From Chionoecetes opilio (lineage: Eukaryota; Arthropoda; Malacostraca; Decapoda; Majidae): DNA of 64,000 nt. Both the position numbers and the translations under genes were made by a program. This document shows, piece by piece, positions 1-10,850 of the stretch; position 1 is the stretch's first letter, and every line of letters begins with the position of its first letter. The stretch covers positions 21,850 to 85,849 of the forward strand of contig JACEEZ010020949.1 in assembly GCA_016584305.1 (NCBI GenBank). The letters run 5' to 3'. Under the pieces are notes generated by a model that was given only the letters and a program-made list of their open reading frames with translations, did not search any database and was not told where the DNA came from.

Positions 1-536
1 CCCCCCTGTTTTTGGTGGCCAAAGGCCCCCCAAACACAGACCTCCAATCCCCCCTTCGCTTTCCTGAAATCCCATCACCATCACCCCTTCTTCACTCACC
101 CTTACCCATCACCCCCCACCATTCACTCACCCCATTACCACACCACAACCCTTTCACTCACCCATTTCCCCCTCACCCCCCCTCTTTTTCCCTCCCCCAT
201 ACCCCTCACCATTCCTCCCCCATCACCCCGCACCCATTCATCACCCATCCCCCCACACCCTTTCCCCCTCACCCCCCCTTCACTCCCCCAATTCCATCAC
301 CCACATAAAGGTTTCCTCAATTCTCGAAACCCACTTTTTTTCAAATTCTCGCAAATGGGCGCTAAAAAAAAAAAAAAAAAAAAGTGATCGGATCCTCTCA
401 TAAGGGGTTTAAAAACCTTTCCCCTGGGTTATTTGGTTCCAAAACGTGCCTTTAAATGGGATTGGGCCCGGGGGGGCGGACCTATCCGGACGACAACACA
501 CACACACACACACTTTCGCTTTATTTTTACAGCCGC
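1..536 (-). mobile_element. Non-autonomous Helitron-like copy, cut by window edge
   Basis: Family member with the element's 3' end lying to the left, before the window. A block related to CCAAACACAGAC and GCTTTCCTGAAATC is followed by a minisatellite built on CATTCACTCACCCATTACC (about 60-300), then AAGGTTTCCTCAATTCTCG, a poly-A tract, a block around TGATCGGATC, a degraded GGCACC-type block, a CA microsatellite and CACTTTCGCTT. The same order occurs in the copies at 4304, 47727, 48581 and 62654. The homopolymers are swollen compared with those copies. No protein is encoded; proline-rich frames across the minisatellite are artefacts. Family assignment rests on the complete copies. Confidence 0.75.
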
Positions 537-1384
537 AAAATCGTTTTATATTATATTTTTGTTTTTAAGTGCAGGGGAATAAGCCCAATTTTTTTTCCAG
601 TAGCCCAACTTATATCAAAAAAGGGGTTAAAACTGCAGCGCCCCCCGGCTTTTTGGGTTTCTAGTTCTCTCGAATTCGAGAGATTTTCTTCTATATGATA
701 TTGAAGAAGCTGATTCTGAAAAAACATTGTATATAACCAAAAAAACTAATGGTTTATATTGAGGGGGCGAGGAAAAAGTACTCTTGATTTATATAGTCAA
801 AACGAATGTTTAAAATTTTCTATACCTAGGCATCATATTTTCCTGTTATTATTGTGTATCAATCAATGAAAGCCTGGAAGTGCAAGAGCAGCGTGAAGTC
901 GTAATGTATGATTTCTCCCCGCCACCACCCCCCGCGGCAGTCGCCTCCACAATTAAAAACCTACATTGTCCCAGCAAAAGCCCATTTCGGCATTTTTTAT
1001 TTTTCGTTTTTCCAAGGGATTGCTTATTGTATTTTGACAAGCGTTTGCCAGACCAGCGTACTGTCTTAGAAAACAGTGGAAAATCGCCCAAAAATTTTTC
1101 ATGCCCAATATTCTGTAAAAAATATATTAAGCTTTTCTACACGAGGGGGTAATTTTCATTAAAATTTGGTTTTAGAACGTTCCATCGTAATGATGTCATC
1201 CATAAATTAGAGAACAACAGAAGAACTATATTTTTTGGTATTCAATGCCCTTTCATCAAAGTTTATCCGAAAAATTTATTTATGAAAAAATTAGTCGCGG
1301 ACAAAACACAGTTTGACCCAAAATTTGAGTTTAAAAAGCCGCGACCCCCGGGATTTCTGAGTTTTTTAGACATTGGGGAAATTT
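537..1384. other. No recognised feature
   Basis: AT-rich DNA with short open frames on both strands, none resembling a known protein. It begins with a run resembling the Helitron end block (ACAGCCGCAAAATCG), which may be a degraded start of another tandem copy. Nothing else is supported. Confidence 0.5.
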
Positions 1385-1691
1385 GGGGAAACCTTTATTA
1401 GGGGGATGGGTAATGGTGAGTGAATGGGTGGGGGGATGGGTAAAGGGGGGTGGGGTGATGGGTGAGGGGAAGGGTGGGGGGGGAGGGTGATGGGGAGGGA
1501 ATAGTGGGGTGATGGGTAATGGGTGAGTGAATGGGTGTGTGGGGGATGGGTAATGGGGAGGAATGGGGGGGGGGGATGGGTAAAAGGGTGAGTGAATGGG
1601 GGGGGGGGTGATGGGTAATGGGTGAGTGAAGGGTTGGGGGGGTGTGAAAGGGTTTTGGGGTTAAACAATTTTTTTCTACATCCATGATTGG

Positions 1692-1728
<37 letters not shown>

Positions 1729-1768
1729 TCCAGGAAAGAAAAAGGCCGAAGGCCTTTTTTGCGGCTAG
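1385..1768 (+). mobile_element. Non-autonomous Helitron-like copy, 5' part missing
   Basis: Plus-oriented copy containing the GGGAAACCTTTATTAGGG junction, the GGGTGAGTGAATGGGTGGGG minisatellite (about 1400-1650), the TCTACATCCATGATT block, a long T run and a 3' end GGCCGAAGGCC...GCGGCTAG. The terminal CTAG is at 1765-1768, the Helitron-type 3' end, with a short palindrome just upstream. The 5' terminus seen in the 4304 copy is absent or unrecognisable. Proline- and serine-rich frames on the opposite strand are by-products of the repeat. Confidence 0.75.
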
Positions 1769-1789
1769 GAGAAAAAAATTCAAAATGTA

Positions 1790-1867
1790 TTTTTTTTTTA
1801 AAACGTATTCAAATACAAATTATTTGAATATCCCCAGCTCTGTAATATAATATATATATATATATTT

Positions 1868-1904
<37 letters not shown>

Positions 1905-1955
1905 ATATATATATAATTATAAATATATATATAATATAATATATTATATATGAAT
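1790..1955. repeat. Small transposon end remnant plus TA microsatellite
   Basis: About 55 bases of ATTCAAATACAAATTATTTG-type sequence ending in CCCAGCTCTG are followed by roughly 110 bases of TA repeat. A similar unit (ATTTAAATACAAT... ending CCAGCTCTG beside TA repeats) occurs at 61480-61632. Both look like ends of the same small DNA transposon, probably hAT-like, with the TA tract outside. No coding capacity. Confidence 0.5.
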
Positions 1956-2580
1956 GTTTAAAAACTCCAAGTTCGGTTTAAGTGCAAACCGAGAGCCGTA
2001 CTTGTAGGGATATTTGCAGATCAGGAAGCGGAGGTTAGCGGACGTGGCTGAGATAATTTCCGCTGGGGCCTAAAAGTGTGACCAAAATAGTATGAAAATA
2101 CATGACAAATTTGAACCCCTGAATAGAACACTCATACCCACAAAAAAAGTACTCGAACCCCCGAAAGGAACATCAAAAAGTTTTACGTATGTAAAAAATA
2201 TATTGAAGGGAAAGATGAACGGTGGATAAAAGTTGCCTACGACGTACTTGGCCAATGCATCAGTGTTCCCCTGCTTTTATTTTTCTTTTGGAAGCAGTCT
2301 CCCTATTTTTGAGGTAAGTGTAATAGTACTTGTATTATAATGACAATAATTGTGCTGCAATATTTTTTTTTTGGTCCTTTCATTTTTTGCGCACATTTTC
2401 CAGAGAGATGTAGAACCAGTTGTGGCATAACTTTTACAATATTTCTCGCAGTGCAATGCTTAAATTTTTTTGGGGATAAGGGATAAAGGATCGCCTGCAA
2501 AAATTTCAATTTAAATTTCTGACGGAAAAATTTTTCAAAAAAATCAAAAACAGATGGGCACGGAAGTTGTAGGCTATAGC
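1956..2580. other. No recognised feature
   Basis: Mixed-composition sequence ending at the left target duplication of the next element. Short frames of 60-70 codons show no family resemblance, and no RNA gene is visible. Confidence 0.5.
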
Positions 2581-3060
2581 CCGGGGGGGGGTTATGACCT
2601 TTTGGGCCCCAGGCTAATTAAATTGTGGGCCCCTCAGACGGAGCCCCCCTCTAACTCGCCCGCACCCCCATTTTTTTACATTGTATAGCAAAATAATGAG
2701 TAAAACAAAATACGCTACATTTTACAAAAGTGTTTTTTGTGTTTTGCACGATGATAAAAAAACATGGGCTGGGGCCCCATGATTTACAGCTAGGGGCCCA
2801 AACAGGGGCCCTTTATCTCAAATAAAGGCCTCAAACAGAGGCCCTTTATCTCAAATAAAGGGCCTCAAAAAGGGGCCCTTTATCTAAAATTATTTGTAAT
2901 TTTATTTTAAGATAAATGAATTATATTCAGCAATGCAAAATATCATTTAAAAAAATATTATATTAGGAAAACTTTTAGCAGGGACCCCAGGTTTGGGGAC
3001 CCCAAGCTTGAGGGGCCCTAGGCTGCAGCCTATACTAGCCTATAGGATAATCCGGGTCTG
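2581..3060. mobile_element. Non-autonomous hAT-like element
   Basis: A 480-bp segment flanked by the perfect 8-bp direct repeat GCTATAGC (2573-2580 and 3061-3068). The right end reads, inverted, as AGACCCGGATTATCC; the left end CCGGGGGGGGGTTATG is a degraded counterpart with an inflated G run. The interior is rich in GGGGCCC motifs and holds about three direct repeats of a 30-33-bp unit containing GGCCCTTTATCTCAAATAAA (about 2790-2890). An 8-bp duplication and a GGCCCGGATT-like end are typical of hAT elements. No transposase frame is present, so it would be mobilised in trans. Confidence 0.65.
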
Positions 3061-3250
3061 GCTATAGCTGAACTTTCCATAATTTCTTTTATTGAATAGA
3101 GTAAAATATGCCTGTAGCATCGCAGCTAACTCTTATTCGGCGCTCATCGTATAATTTATCTGATTATCCTTCCCCCCAAAAATGATAACTAGACTTTTTT
3201 ATTTTCATTTAGATAATCATTTTCGTCATCCAAAATATGTAAAGTATTAG
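3061..3250. other. No recognised feature
   Basis: Short spacer between two small transposon-derived segments. Nothing recognised. Confidence 0.4.
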
Positions 3251-3252
3251 TA

Positions 3253-3990
3253 CAGTGGGGTCTCGGTACTCGAACTTAATGCGTTCCAGAAGTCTGTTCG
3301 AATGCCGATTTGTACGAATACTGAACGAATTTTTCTCATAAAGATAAGGTAAATTGAATTAATCCATTCCAGACCCCAAAAAAATTTTCTTTTTCAATAG
3401 GACCAGAATTCCCTACACAATGGAGAGTGTAGTTTTTGTTTACCTTATTGGATTCTAAGAAACATTCTCTCTATAAGCTTCCGTCGAAAATAATTACTTT
3501 TGGAGATATGATATTTTTTTTATAAGTATAAATAATATAATAGTAGTATACATATTAATCCAATAACATCGTCTTCTATATTTCTTTTACGCATCACGGA
3601 CGACCATAGGACTATAAACAGACAGAGCGGACACTTGGGGATGCCAAATGGAGGCTGAATAGACATCCGCGCTTACGTCCCCTGCACCTCCGTCATGTCC
3701 GAATCACCGTAAATTTCTTCTGTAAAACGTTCAACATCAAAATCATGCGTAGTTTACCGTCATAAAAATCTTAATCCAATAACATCGTGTTCTATATTTA
3801 TTTTACGCGTCACGGACAAGCCGGGACAAACATAGGCCTGTAGACGGACAGAGCGGACACTTATGGATGCCAAATGGACGCTGAATAGATCTTTAAAGAT
3901 CCGCGCTACGTTGGCGGACATCCACTGCCAGCGAGGGATCTTGTAAGAAAGAACAAACAAATACTAACAAATATGGTAGACGCATCGCGT
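3253..3990. mobile_element. pogo/Tigger-like terminal fragment with tandem duplication
   Basis: The left edge TACAGTGGGGTCTCGGTACT, followed by CGAACTTAATGCG, resembles the end of pogo/Tigger-type Tc1-mariner elements, which duplicate TA on insertion. The matching right end was not found. Within it a unit beginning TTAATCCAATAACATCG at 3554 is repeated from 3771 (period about 217 bp, alignable to about 3915, roughly 85-90 percent alike by eye), so it carries an internal tandem duplication. No open frame. Confidence 0.5.
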
Positions 3991-4175
3991 GGAAGGGTCA
4001 CCTCTTCACTCTTTCCTGTTAGGGATTTTATGCATGCCTGGGAATTAGGAAAGGAGAGTTATAAGTTGACACCTTTGTTTCATTTAAATTGTATTCAACA
4101 CTATTGCCCTCTCCTTTAATCAGTGCTGACGTCAAATGCCGTTGTTAAACACGTTCTTTTTAAATCCGAACAAGT

Positions 4176-5531
4176 TGTGGAAATTATCCACCAACCACCC
4201 TCTCAATTAGTAAAGTGGTAGTTTTGTTTTGTTTTTGTTTGTAGTGGTTGTTTGATATTGAGGAAGGTGTTCGCACCATAGGGGGAGAATAGGACTGTAC
4301 ATATCTATAATAATATAAGCGAAAGTGTGTCTGTGGTGTGGTGGTGTGTGTGTGTGTGTGTCCGCGATAGGTGCCGCCCCCCGTGGCGCAATCCCATAAT
4401 ATGGCACAGTTTTGGAACCGGGTCGAGCAGGGGAACATTTTAAGCCCACGTATGGGATGATCTGATTACTTTTATTTTTTATTTTTTTTAGTAGCCTATT
4501 AGCGAGAATTGTGAAAAAAAAGTGGGTTGCGAGAATTGAGGAAACCTTGATGTAGGGTGAATGGGTGAGTGAATGGGTGGGGTGATGGGTGTGGGGTGAT
4601 GGGTGAGTGAATGGGTGGGGGGTGATGGGTTGGGGGTGATGGGTGATGGGTGAGGGAATAGGTGGGGGTAATGGGTAATGGGTGAGTGAATGGGTGTGTG
4701 GTGATGGGTAATGGGTGAGTGAATGGGTGGGGGTGATGGGTAATGGGTGAGTGAATGGGTTGTGTGGTCATGGGTAAGGCGTTAATACATACATTTCTAC
4801 ATCCATGATTTCAGGAAAGTTAGAAGGGGCTATCTGGAGAGTCTGTGTGTGGTGGAAGGCCCACCAATAGCCCTCCGCAGGAGCTAGCCAAAAAGTCCGG
4901 CCGGAGGGCGGCTTTTCGGCGAGTATATATATATAATGGTAATAGGTAAATATTTTAAGGTAATTTAGGTAAAATATAAGTATTGGGATTTGGTAAATAA
5001 ACAATCCAGTGGTATTGACCGTTACCACCTTGATTAGAAAAGACTAGTTTAGGTGTAAACAGCCGTTATTATATTTTTGTCACCGTTTACGTTGACACGT
5101 AGCCTAGGTATTCGTGGCGGCCCATCCGCCGTGATTAATTTTCAGTACACATTAGATTCCCAACATAGCAACATCTCTTGCTAAGCTTCTCCGATTAAAT
5201 CGAGATGTATATACCACTTGTAGTATATATAAGTTAACCAAAGGACGTGTTAAAATCGATACTGCGAATATCCCGCTGCGTCAGTGCTGGTTGATAGCCT
5301 ACCCTGACGCCTGAAACCAAAACATTCGATTACGGCTCTGATCACGCGGCCAGACCGAGTGCCATATTCGTGCATTATTGATCAAGTCCTTGAACCCAAC
5401 ACCCATCCTATCCCCCTGATAAGTATCCTAGTTAGTGCTAGCTGGGGTATTTTGTCGGGAAAAGATAGGCATGGGTTTTTGGAAGTAAGAATTTAAGTTA
5501 AACATATTTTTTGTGTCATAACATTTTCACA
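4176..5531 (+). repeat. BEL/Pao 5' LTR, interrupted by a Helitron
   Basis: Starts TGTGGAAATTATCC and ends ATTTTCACA, so the termini are inverted repeats of each other. Removing the Helitron (620 bp) leaves about 736 bp, matching the 741-bp LTR at 34491-35231 along its length, for example CAACCACCCTCTCAATTAG, AACAATCCAGTGGTATTGAC and CGAATATCCCGCTGCGTCAG. A primer-binding site follows at once. The 5 bp before it (CAAGT) and the 5 bp after the 3' LTR (CATGT) differ at one position, fitting a decayed target duplication. No promoter motif was identified. Confidence 0.85.
4304..4923 (+). mobile_element. Complete non-autonomous Helitron with internal minisatellite
   Basis: Best-defined member of the family. 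The 5' end is TCTATAATAATATAAG, matching the Helitron 5' consensus of TC followed by AT-rich sequence. Then come a GT/CTGT microsatellite, TCCGCGATAGGTGCCGCC, a GATCTGATTAC-type block, the GGGTGAGTGAATGGGT minisatellite (4560-4770), and a 3' end with a GC-rich hairpin (CCGGCCGGAGGGCGG) shortly before CGAG, a one-base variant of the usual CTAG. It sits inside the BEL 5' LTR; the BEL 3' LTR supplies the empty site. No target duplication, as expected for Helitrons, which insert between A and T. Confidence 0.85.
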
Positions 5532-5548
5532 TGGTGCCCCGAGTGAGG
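5532..5548 (+). promoter_or_regulatory. BEL/Pao primer-binding site
   Basis: TGGTGCCCCGAGTGAGG abuts the LTR end. It starts with TGG, complementary to the CCA end of a tRNA, where minus-strand DNA synthesis would start. Which tRNA was not determined. Confidence 0.75.
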
Positions 5549-5902
5549 AATATTGATGCGCATATTATTCGGAGTGGTCGTTGTGAGACATAGCCATGAG
5601 CCTACAACAATGGTGGTTACTGGAGCGGAGGTGATGTGTTTTGGAGCGTCGGGGAAATCAGGACAGCCTCGACCCAACAGCCGTGTAACTACCATCCGCC
5701 AGTTAGGAGATAACACCAGTGGTTACGTACATTAGTTAGTTGTAATTATAAAGTGGTGGTTGGTAATAGGCCTGGTTAAGCGTTTTGGTAGACCGAATCG
5801 ACGGCACTTCCACCCCTTCCAAGATATAATTATTCAATTAAGAATCACTAACTCGTAATCGTACATATAATATTTTCATTTGACTTAATTATCAACTAAA
5901 TC
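5549..5902 (+). other. BEL/Pao untranslated leader
   Basis: About 350 bases between the primer site and the first gag codon. No gene seen. A leader of this length is normal for the family. Confidence 0.6.
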
Positions 5903-6609
5903 ATGGCAGAATTTGCGAAAAGTTCATTATCGGCTAAATTAGGGTGGCTAACACGAATATATAAAAAGTATGATGACGCAGCTAAGACTACTCCTATTGA
6001 TTATACTCGTTTAAAGACAAGTCTGCCATTTAAAAAAAAACAATGGGATAAATATGAACAGGCTTACTTAGTTTATGAAGTCGAATTAAGAGAAGGTGGG
6101 GATAGAAAAATAATTCACCATTGTGTAACCAAGTATGAACCAGTGTCAAAAATATCTTGATAAGATACTTGAATATAAGGAAATACTAGAGTGTGTTCAG
6201 TCTCCAACAACAAATAAAGTCTTTTTACCCCTAATTAAACTACAAGACTTGTCACTATCTCAGTTGTCCAGGGAAAATTGGTTCCCCTTCTGGGATAAAT
6301 TCAAATTATTGATGATATAACTGACTTAAAAGAGATGCATAAATATATTTATTTGTTGGGTTGTAAGGTCAGTCGAGAGGTCCTGCATATTTACTGGTAA
6401 AGGAATTAACGGTTGAAAAGGCCAATTATAATGTGGCTCTCAAGATTCTCAAGAATAATTTTGAAGATAAAGACTTAATTGTAATTTTTTTGTCAGGCTT
6501 ATGGATCTACCAAGTTCTCATAATCTAAAGAAATTTGAAGATTTCAGAGTAACTTTGAATTGCACCCTAAGAACAATTGAAGCTCATAAGACTTTGGTTG
6601 AATCAGACT
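5903..6609 (+). pseudogene. gag: BEL/Pao gag, N-terminal part
   Basis: Opens with ATG at 5903 (MAEFAKSSLSAKLGWL) and runs about 85 codons before a shift into a second frame (6135-6320) and then a third (about 6500-6609). The second frame holds LPLIKLQDLS and FPFWDKFKLL, the layout of the BEL/Pao gag capsid domain (DUF1759), where a leucine-rich strand precedes W-x-x-FWD-x-F. Gag would form the particle shell around element RNA. It is broken by frameshifts and then by an RTE LINE at 6610; reading in the gag sense resumes at 8243. The frameshifts may be real or consensus errors. Class assignment agrees with the integrase at 33350-34440. Confidence 0.75.
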
Positions 6610-8231
6610 CAATCAATCAATCATTGGGGGCATACGCCGGGGGGCGCGTCGCCTCGCCCACCCTACGACGCCACTCCCGGGGGTCACCACGCGCGAGTTC
6701 CCATGCAGGCTCCTTTCCCATAACAAGCAGCTCTCGACAAGAAACATCAACTTGCCCCAGCCACGAGCCTTGTGGGCGCCCCCTTGGCCTCCTCCACGCC
6801 GGATTGTCTCTTACAGATACAACCCGATGGGAAGGATCGGTTTCAGGGTAGCGTGCCACATACTCATATAGCCGAAGTTGGCGCTGACGGACTATGCAGG
6901 TAATAGGCCTCGATTCAGTCTTACGGTGCAATCGCTGATTTGACACGTAATCATTCCAGCGATACCCCATGATTCTGCAAAGACACTTATTACCAAAGGC
7001 ATCGAATCGTCTATTCAAGTCGCTATTTAGTTTCCATGTCTCACAACCATAGAGGAAGACAGGGATCACAAGCGACTTGAAGATCCGGATCTTGTCCTCT
7101 GCACAGGTACCGACAACACCAAATACTCCCGCTGAGCGAGTCCATAACACCGTGGGCTATGCCAATCCGCCGTAAGACTTCTTGACGTGACCCGCCGTCA
7201 TTATGGACTGCGCTACCAAGGTATGTAAAACTTTCCAAGATCTCAATGTCCTCGCCACACACATGAACAGACTGTACTGCTTCATCTAGTAAGTCTCCAA
7301 ACACCTGGACCTTGGTCTTGAGCCAGGAGACCTCAAGTCCCAAAGGCTTTGCCTCCTCGTGCAGCGCCTCGAGAGCCATCACCAGGACCTCCAGCGACTC
7401 AGCAAAGATTACTGCATCATCGGCAAAAACAAGATCAGTGATCTTGGTGTTGCCGACGGATGCTCCACAATCACTTTAATCTACAACCTTGTCCAATACC
7501 CAGTCCATACAAGTGTTGAAAAGTGATGGGGCAAGGATGCACCCTTGCCTCACTCCTGTATTCACAGGAAAGAAGCTGGGTACACCTGCCCCACACTTCA
7601 CAGCACTCTCAGTCCCAGAATACAGACCAGTTATCAAACCAATAGTCCTTGCAGGAATCCCTCGAAGTCGCAGAAGATCCCAGAGTGACTCACGCCTTCT
7701 TGAGATCAACATAGGCTGCAAGCATCCCCTGTCGAAACTCACGTCGGCGTTCCACCAGGACACGAAGCGCTAGGATACGGTCCGTTGTTGACTTACCAGG
7801 CGTGAACCCAGACCGCTGAGGTCTCTGATGCTTCACCAGATGACTGCGAATCCGTGTCAGCAATAGATGGGCAAGCACCTTGCCTGGTACGCTGAGCAGT
7901 GTAATACCGCGGTAATTGTTGCAGTCCTGACGGTCCCTTTCCCTTTCCAGATAGGGACGACCAGCCCCCTTTTCCAGTCAGGAGGAATGGTACCTGATTG
8001 CCACACGGCAGTCAGGACAGCATGCAACCCGCGGATCATGGCCTCACCCCAGCTTTGAGGAGCTCCGCACTGATATTACAAACACCAGCTGCCTTTCCAC
8101 CCTTCAACTTTGCTACAGCCTCTCTGATTTCGTCAAGAGAGGGTGCGGTTTCGTCAATGGGAGGATCGGCATCCACTGCCTGTAACCCAGTGGTGTGAAG
8201 CTGCTCAGTTGGAGGGTCCACCGTGAACAAC
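6610..8231 (-). pseudogene. RTE-type non-LTR retrotransposon, 5'-truncated
   Basis: Antisense insertion into BEL gag, flanked by the perfect 11-bp duplication TGAATCAGACT (6599-6609 and 8232-8242). Going 8230 to 6617 the frames give a pre-RT stretch with GGKAAGVCNISAELLKAG, GVRQGCILAPSLFN, an expected F/YADD region lost to a frame break near 7420, then FTYLGSAV and a C-terminal YGCETW block ending PPAYAPND. The element ends in an ATTG-type repeat beginning at the stop codon. At least four frameshifts and one missing base run break it, so it is dead. The near-identical copy at 46135-47129 shows the intact frame of the C-terminal half. RTE clade is inferred from motif style and the extremely short 3' region. 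Confidence 0.85.
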
Positions 8232-8242
8232 TGAATCAGACT

Positions 8243-8617
8243 GGTTACTCATCTGGAGGAAATTTCAAACTAGGATGCGAGACCGTTTAAATCAGAAGTA
8301 TAATAGTAACTTCTTCACGGTCAAACAAATAGAAGAGGGATTATTGCAGGAGTGTAAGCATTTGCAGGGTATTCGCAGAGGGATTATTGCAAGAGTGTAA
8401 GCAGTTGCAGGAGCCACCCCACAGGGAGATCGAGAATACTAAACCTAAGGGTAATCAGCTATATCAGCCACTATTAGAGTTTAAAGGTCCCTCGTTAGTG
8501 GATATTTAGTGGTTATTCCCACGCCTGCTAAAGTTACGATGGTTGAACAGCCTGTAATTAAGTTTCAAACAACTCATCCTACCAGTAAACCACAAAGACC
8601 TACTCAATTAACAGGTA
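8243..8617 (+). pseudogene. gag: BEL/Pao gag, middle part
   Basis: Sense gag sequence resumes right after the RTE target duplication, in a frame reading WRKFQTRMRDRL and KQIEEGLLQECK, a charged helical stretch typical of BEL gag before the zinc knuckles. A direct repeat of GAGGGATTATTGCA(G/A)GAGTGTAAGCA near 8335 and 8378 looks like a local duplication. The segment ends at the 5-bp Gypsy target site CAATC (8618-8622). No intact product is possible. Confidence 0.6.
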
Positions 8618-8622
8618 CAATC

Positions 8623-8840
8623 GGTAGCCTATAGATGTATCCTTGGGTCCTTACGATTAGAGGGGGAAGGACAGAGACACTATAGATATCCTGTAAGTTC
8701 TTATTCCAAAGAGGACAGAGGAATGCAGTACAGCAGGGTATGACTCCTGTGGCGCGTCAGTACAGACTGGCGGGAACGCGGGCTACCCGATGTTGCCAAA
8801 CATACATAAATCCACTGTTGCCGTAATACAATATCCAACA
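8623..8840 (-). repeat. Gypsy 3' LTR
   Basis: Minus-strand LTR starting TGTTGGATATTG at 8840 and matching 18267-18484 with few differences, for example shared CCTGTGGCGCGTCAGTACAG, written twice in the window with only local changes. It is preceded on the element strand by a purine tract at 8841-8858. The outer end (GGTAGCC on the plus strand) corresponds to TGTAACC in the other LTR. Confidence 0.9.
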
Positions 8841-8858
8841 TCTCCTTCCCCCCTTCGC
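8841..8858 (-). promoter_or_regulatory. Gypsy polypurine tract
   Basis: Read on the minus strand, CGAAGGGGGGAAGGAGA lies directly against the TGTTGG start of the 3' LTR, the place where plus-strand DNA synthesis is primed. Confidence 0.8.
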
Positions 8859-8860
8859 GC

Positions 8861-10010
8861 TCATAGCCGACCTAGGCCTTGAGCGTCCGTCCTGGTTTTG
8901 ATCCTGGCAGAACGACGAGGTAAAGCAGACTGAGGCGACTCTGCTCCTGGGGAAGGTCCATCAGGCAGCGTAGGTCCATCCGTGGATTGTGGGTTCTCAG
9001 ATTGGGGGGGGTGTTTGCCGGAGGAAGCGGCGATTTCTCCACCATACACGGCCGCTGGGGATCCTACAAGGGTAGTCTGGGGGACCTGCCAGGCCCAGCA
9101 TGCCCACCTTGTCCAAACGCTTCTGATTGGGCCTGTACCGGACTGTATCATCGACCCCAGCGGTGAGAGAGGTCGAGCATTTCGTCATACCTCAAACGTA
9201 CACACGCACGCGTGGTACCCGGGGGTCACACCTCTGGCCCCGGGGGTCCCATTTTTTCCGCAAAGGGCCATGGTGTGACCCGGGAACACAAAACGGGGGG
9301 GATGTACAAACATAATTGGGGGCGGGTGAATGAGGGTGTGGTTGGAAGTGTTTCTGGCTCTAGGAGCCCTCTGTCGAAGCTCAAGCCCAAGGTTCCTGGG
9401 GGGCCCATTTTCGGATGAGGTGCTTGTGGATTTCACAGCCCCCGGGTGGCCGTTGGACTGTGGGTATGGGGCGTCACAAAGCGACCCCCCCCCCTCCCCC
9501 CCCCACTAGTAAACTGGTGACCCCCCATCCGTGGTAGGCGTAAGGCATGCCGATCGCGGAAAAAGGTGCGGAAGTGACGGATGGGGGCAGCGGACGTCGT
9601 GTCCGAGCCACAGGAAACACCCCAGGCCCGCCCCGAGAGTGGTCGACAACCACAAGGAAAGGCTTTCCGGCAGCGTGGAAAAAAGTCCGCAGCACCGACC
9701 GAAGGGCCCCGGGAGGGTTCTCGTCACCAGCTGGGGCCCACGGAATCTTGGTGCTCACTGGCACGGCCCAGGGACGAAGGTGTTGATTTTGCAGCGTCAA
9801 TGCCGGGCCCCTAACCGCCCGTTTGCCCGGCGCTTGGTTGCTTCAACTCCCCGATGATGTCATGCAAGCGACCAACAGCGGGGCGAAGGGCAGAGGGACA
9901 ACCACCCAAAAAAAAACCCCCGTACAGGACGAGGGCCCGGGCGCAGTACAATCCCTGTACTTTCCAATACGGGCGCGGGGGGTTGGAAGGGCGTAGCGGT
10001 CACTGGGGAA
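8861..10010 (-). pseudogene. pol: Gypsy integrase region
   Basis: Read from 10010 down to 8861. First a zinc-binding-like stretch (LRPAVGRLHD, about 9850-9900), then the catalytic core with GKPFLVVVDH and GVFPVA (about 9600-9680) and GMPYAYH (about 9540), then a proline-rich C-terminus ending PRRSARIKTRTDAQGLGRL with a stop near 8861, just before the polypurine tract. VVVDH includes the expected first catalytic aspartate; the second lies in a frame-shifted stretch near 9530, and the glutamate was not resolved. Several frameshifts, many at C or G runs, break it. The role would have been insertion of element DNA into host chromosomes. Confidence 0.75.
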
Positions 10011-10019
10011 CCCTTTCCT

Positions 10020-10850
10020 CACACACTGAAGGAGCTCGGTGTAGAAGGGATCATCCCGGGCCGCGAGGCGGAGTTCCTCGAGCGCCAGATCGCCGTTGGG
10101 GGGTTTGGGTCTTCAGTTTCTGCCATTGCCGTGCCACCAAGGGACCCATAGCCCGCAGGGTCACCATGTTCCTGACCTAGAGACCGGGTTTCAGTGTCCG
10201 AGACGTCGTCCTCTGGCGTCGGATGGCAGACGGGGGCACGGGAAAGAGCGTCTGGGATGCAGAACTCCTTACCCGAGCGCCACACTGCAGTTGACGAAAC
10301 GTGCAGTGTGTATGTGTGCACATGCAGGCAGACAAACGACAGGATCTTATCCTTCAGGCCTGAAAAACGTGGGTTCTCTATGGCGTTAAGGAATACTGGT
10401 TGAGGATGGGGGACGAGTGGGCATAATCGGTGACGAGGTCAAAGGGGCTGCAAACCGGCGAGGTAATACTTGCACTTTGCCATGGCCCACAAACGGCCAG
10501 CAGCTCCAACTCGATGAGATGAGATGAGACGTAGGGGTCTCTGTGTCCATTAGGAAACGTGAGCCACACTGAACGATCGGAACCATCCTCCACCTGGTCC
10601 TGAAAGAGGGCATACCCGAGACCATACAGTCGCGAGGCATTTTGTTTGCAGAACAGTGGGTAGGGCCGGTTCAAAGGTGGCGAGGACCGGTGGACTAGAC
10701 AAGGATTCCTTGATCCTCTGGAAGGCTTGGTCATGGTTAGGAATCCCACAGAAAGGTCCTCTTTGGGCTCATCAGCGGGCGGACGGGTGCAGCAGCAGAG
10801 GAAATTTCGGGTGCGAACTTTGCCAACGGGTTTGACGAGGCCCAAAAAAA
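10020..10850 (-). pseudogene. pol: Gypsy RNase H domain
   Basis: Frames between 10845 and 10378 read SRLYGLGYALFQDQ, then VQCGSRFL in an adjacent frame, IELELLAV and FDLVTDYAH, the pattern of a Gypsy RNase H, where an alternative aspartate strand, an E in the LELLAV helix and a VTD motif carry metal-binding residues. The C-terminal connection (AVWRSGKEFCIPDALSRAP) is at 10240-10300. Frame breaks near 10380, 10500 and 10640 disrupt it. The activity would be degrading RNA in RNA-DNA hybrids during reverse transcription. Confidence 0.8.

Noticed and set aside
12..308. Proline/serine/histidine-rich frames at 12, 1366, 4499, 48091, 48753 and 63192
   Set aside because: They are readings of the Helitron minisatellite, on whichever strand it is C-rich.
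10304..10389. Unusual frames near the RNase H / connection boundary as a separate gene
   Set aside because: Explained by frameshifts in Gypsy pol; conserved motifs continue on the minus strand.
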